In this document: positions 63,990 to 64,000 of the stretch, piece after piece
How the letters are laid out: each line of letters opens with the position of its first letter
Numbering within the stretch: position 1 is the stretch's first letter
Notes under the pieces: generated by a model
The model's input: only the letters and a program-made list of their open reading frames with translations
Told to the model about the DNA's origin: nothing
Databases searched by the model: none
Origin: Brevibacterium daeguense
Lineage (GTDB): Bacteria > Actinomycetota > Actinomycetes > Actinomycetales > Brevibacteriaceae
Assembly (NCBI RefSeq): GCF_021729135.1
Contig: NZ_JAJTWW010000014.1
Span: 1 to 64,000 of the forward strand
Direction: 5' to 3'
DNA: 64,000 nt
Translations under genes and position numbers: made by a program

Positions 63990-64000
63990 GATCTCGGCAG

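Noticed and set aside
1-64000. CRISPR array or integrase/attachment sites for the defence island
   Set aside because: No spaced direct repeats of CRISPR type, no integrase gene and no tRNA-associated direct repeat were found at the island borders within the window.

Overview
The window is GC-rich, densely packed DNA of actinobacterial character. Signs are frequent GTG/TTG starts, 4-bp stop/start overlaps, LxxC lipoprotein signals, many MarR/TetR/LysR regulators and a type 2 BREX locus of the kind known from actinobacteria. A Micrococcales/Brevibacterium-like host is a guess; no rRNA or tRNA gene was seen that could fix the taxon.

Region 1 (1-13.6 kb) is ordinary accessory metabolism. It holds a DUF1622 membrane protein, a MarR regulator divergent from two small unknown genes, and a CoA-linked cluster (MaoC hydratase, SnoaL-like protein, class III CoA-transferase, thiolase-fold protein and DUF35 Zn-ribbon/OB protein). 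The thiolase-fold protein has no cysteine at the nucleophile position, so with its DUF35 partner it looks more like an Ltp2-type retro-aldolase than a thiolase. An MFS exporter with its MarR repressor and a perfect 25-bp operator follows, then LysR/Old Yellow Enzyme, a CDP-alcohol phosphatidyltransferase, and an ADH/APH-like kinase pair.

Region 2 (13.6-33.8 kb) is an unusual catabolic locus. Five paralogous TRAP-type (DctP) lipoproteins occur without any DctQ/DctM permease gene. Two copies of an acyl-CoA ligase plus single-chain biotin-dependent acyl-CoA carboxylase module lie in opposite orientations. A nitroreductase, a RidA protein, a TetR regulator and an IS3-family remnant complete it. 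A shared motif (TGAACAATCG and close variants) sits in the three promoter regions, suggesting one regulon, perhaps controlled by the local TetR protein.

Region 3 (33.8-62.9 kb) is a defence island. It contains an IetAS-like pair (subtilisin-like protease plus AAA ATPase), a PLD/DEAD/DUF3427 helicase with a decayed partial copy of itself nearby, a small anchored coiled-coil protein, a DUF262-DUF1524 (GmrSD-type) restriction gene broken by a frameshift, and a complete BREX type 2 operon (pglW, pglX, pglY, pglZ, brxD, brxHI). Convergent to its end lies a group-2-like sigma-70 factor that runs to the window edge.

In region 2 the likely logic is capture of a carboxylate by the lipoproteins, CoA activation by the ligases and alpha- or gamma-carboxylation by the carboxylases. 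In region 3 several independent anti-phage systems are stacked, with visible turnover (fragments, frameshift, composition shifts).
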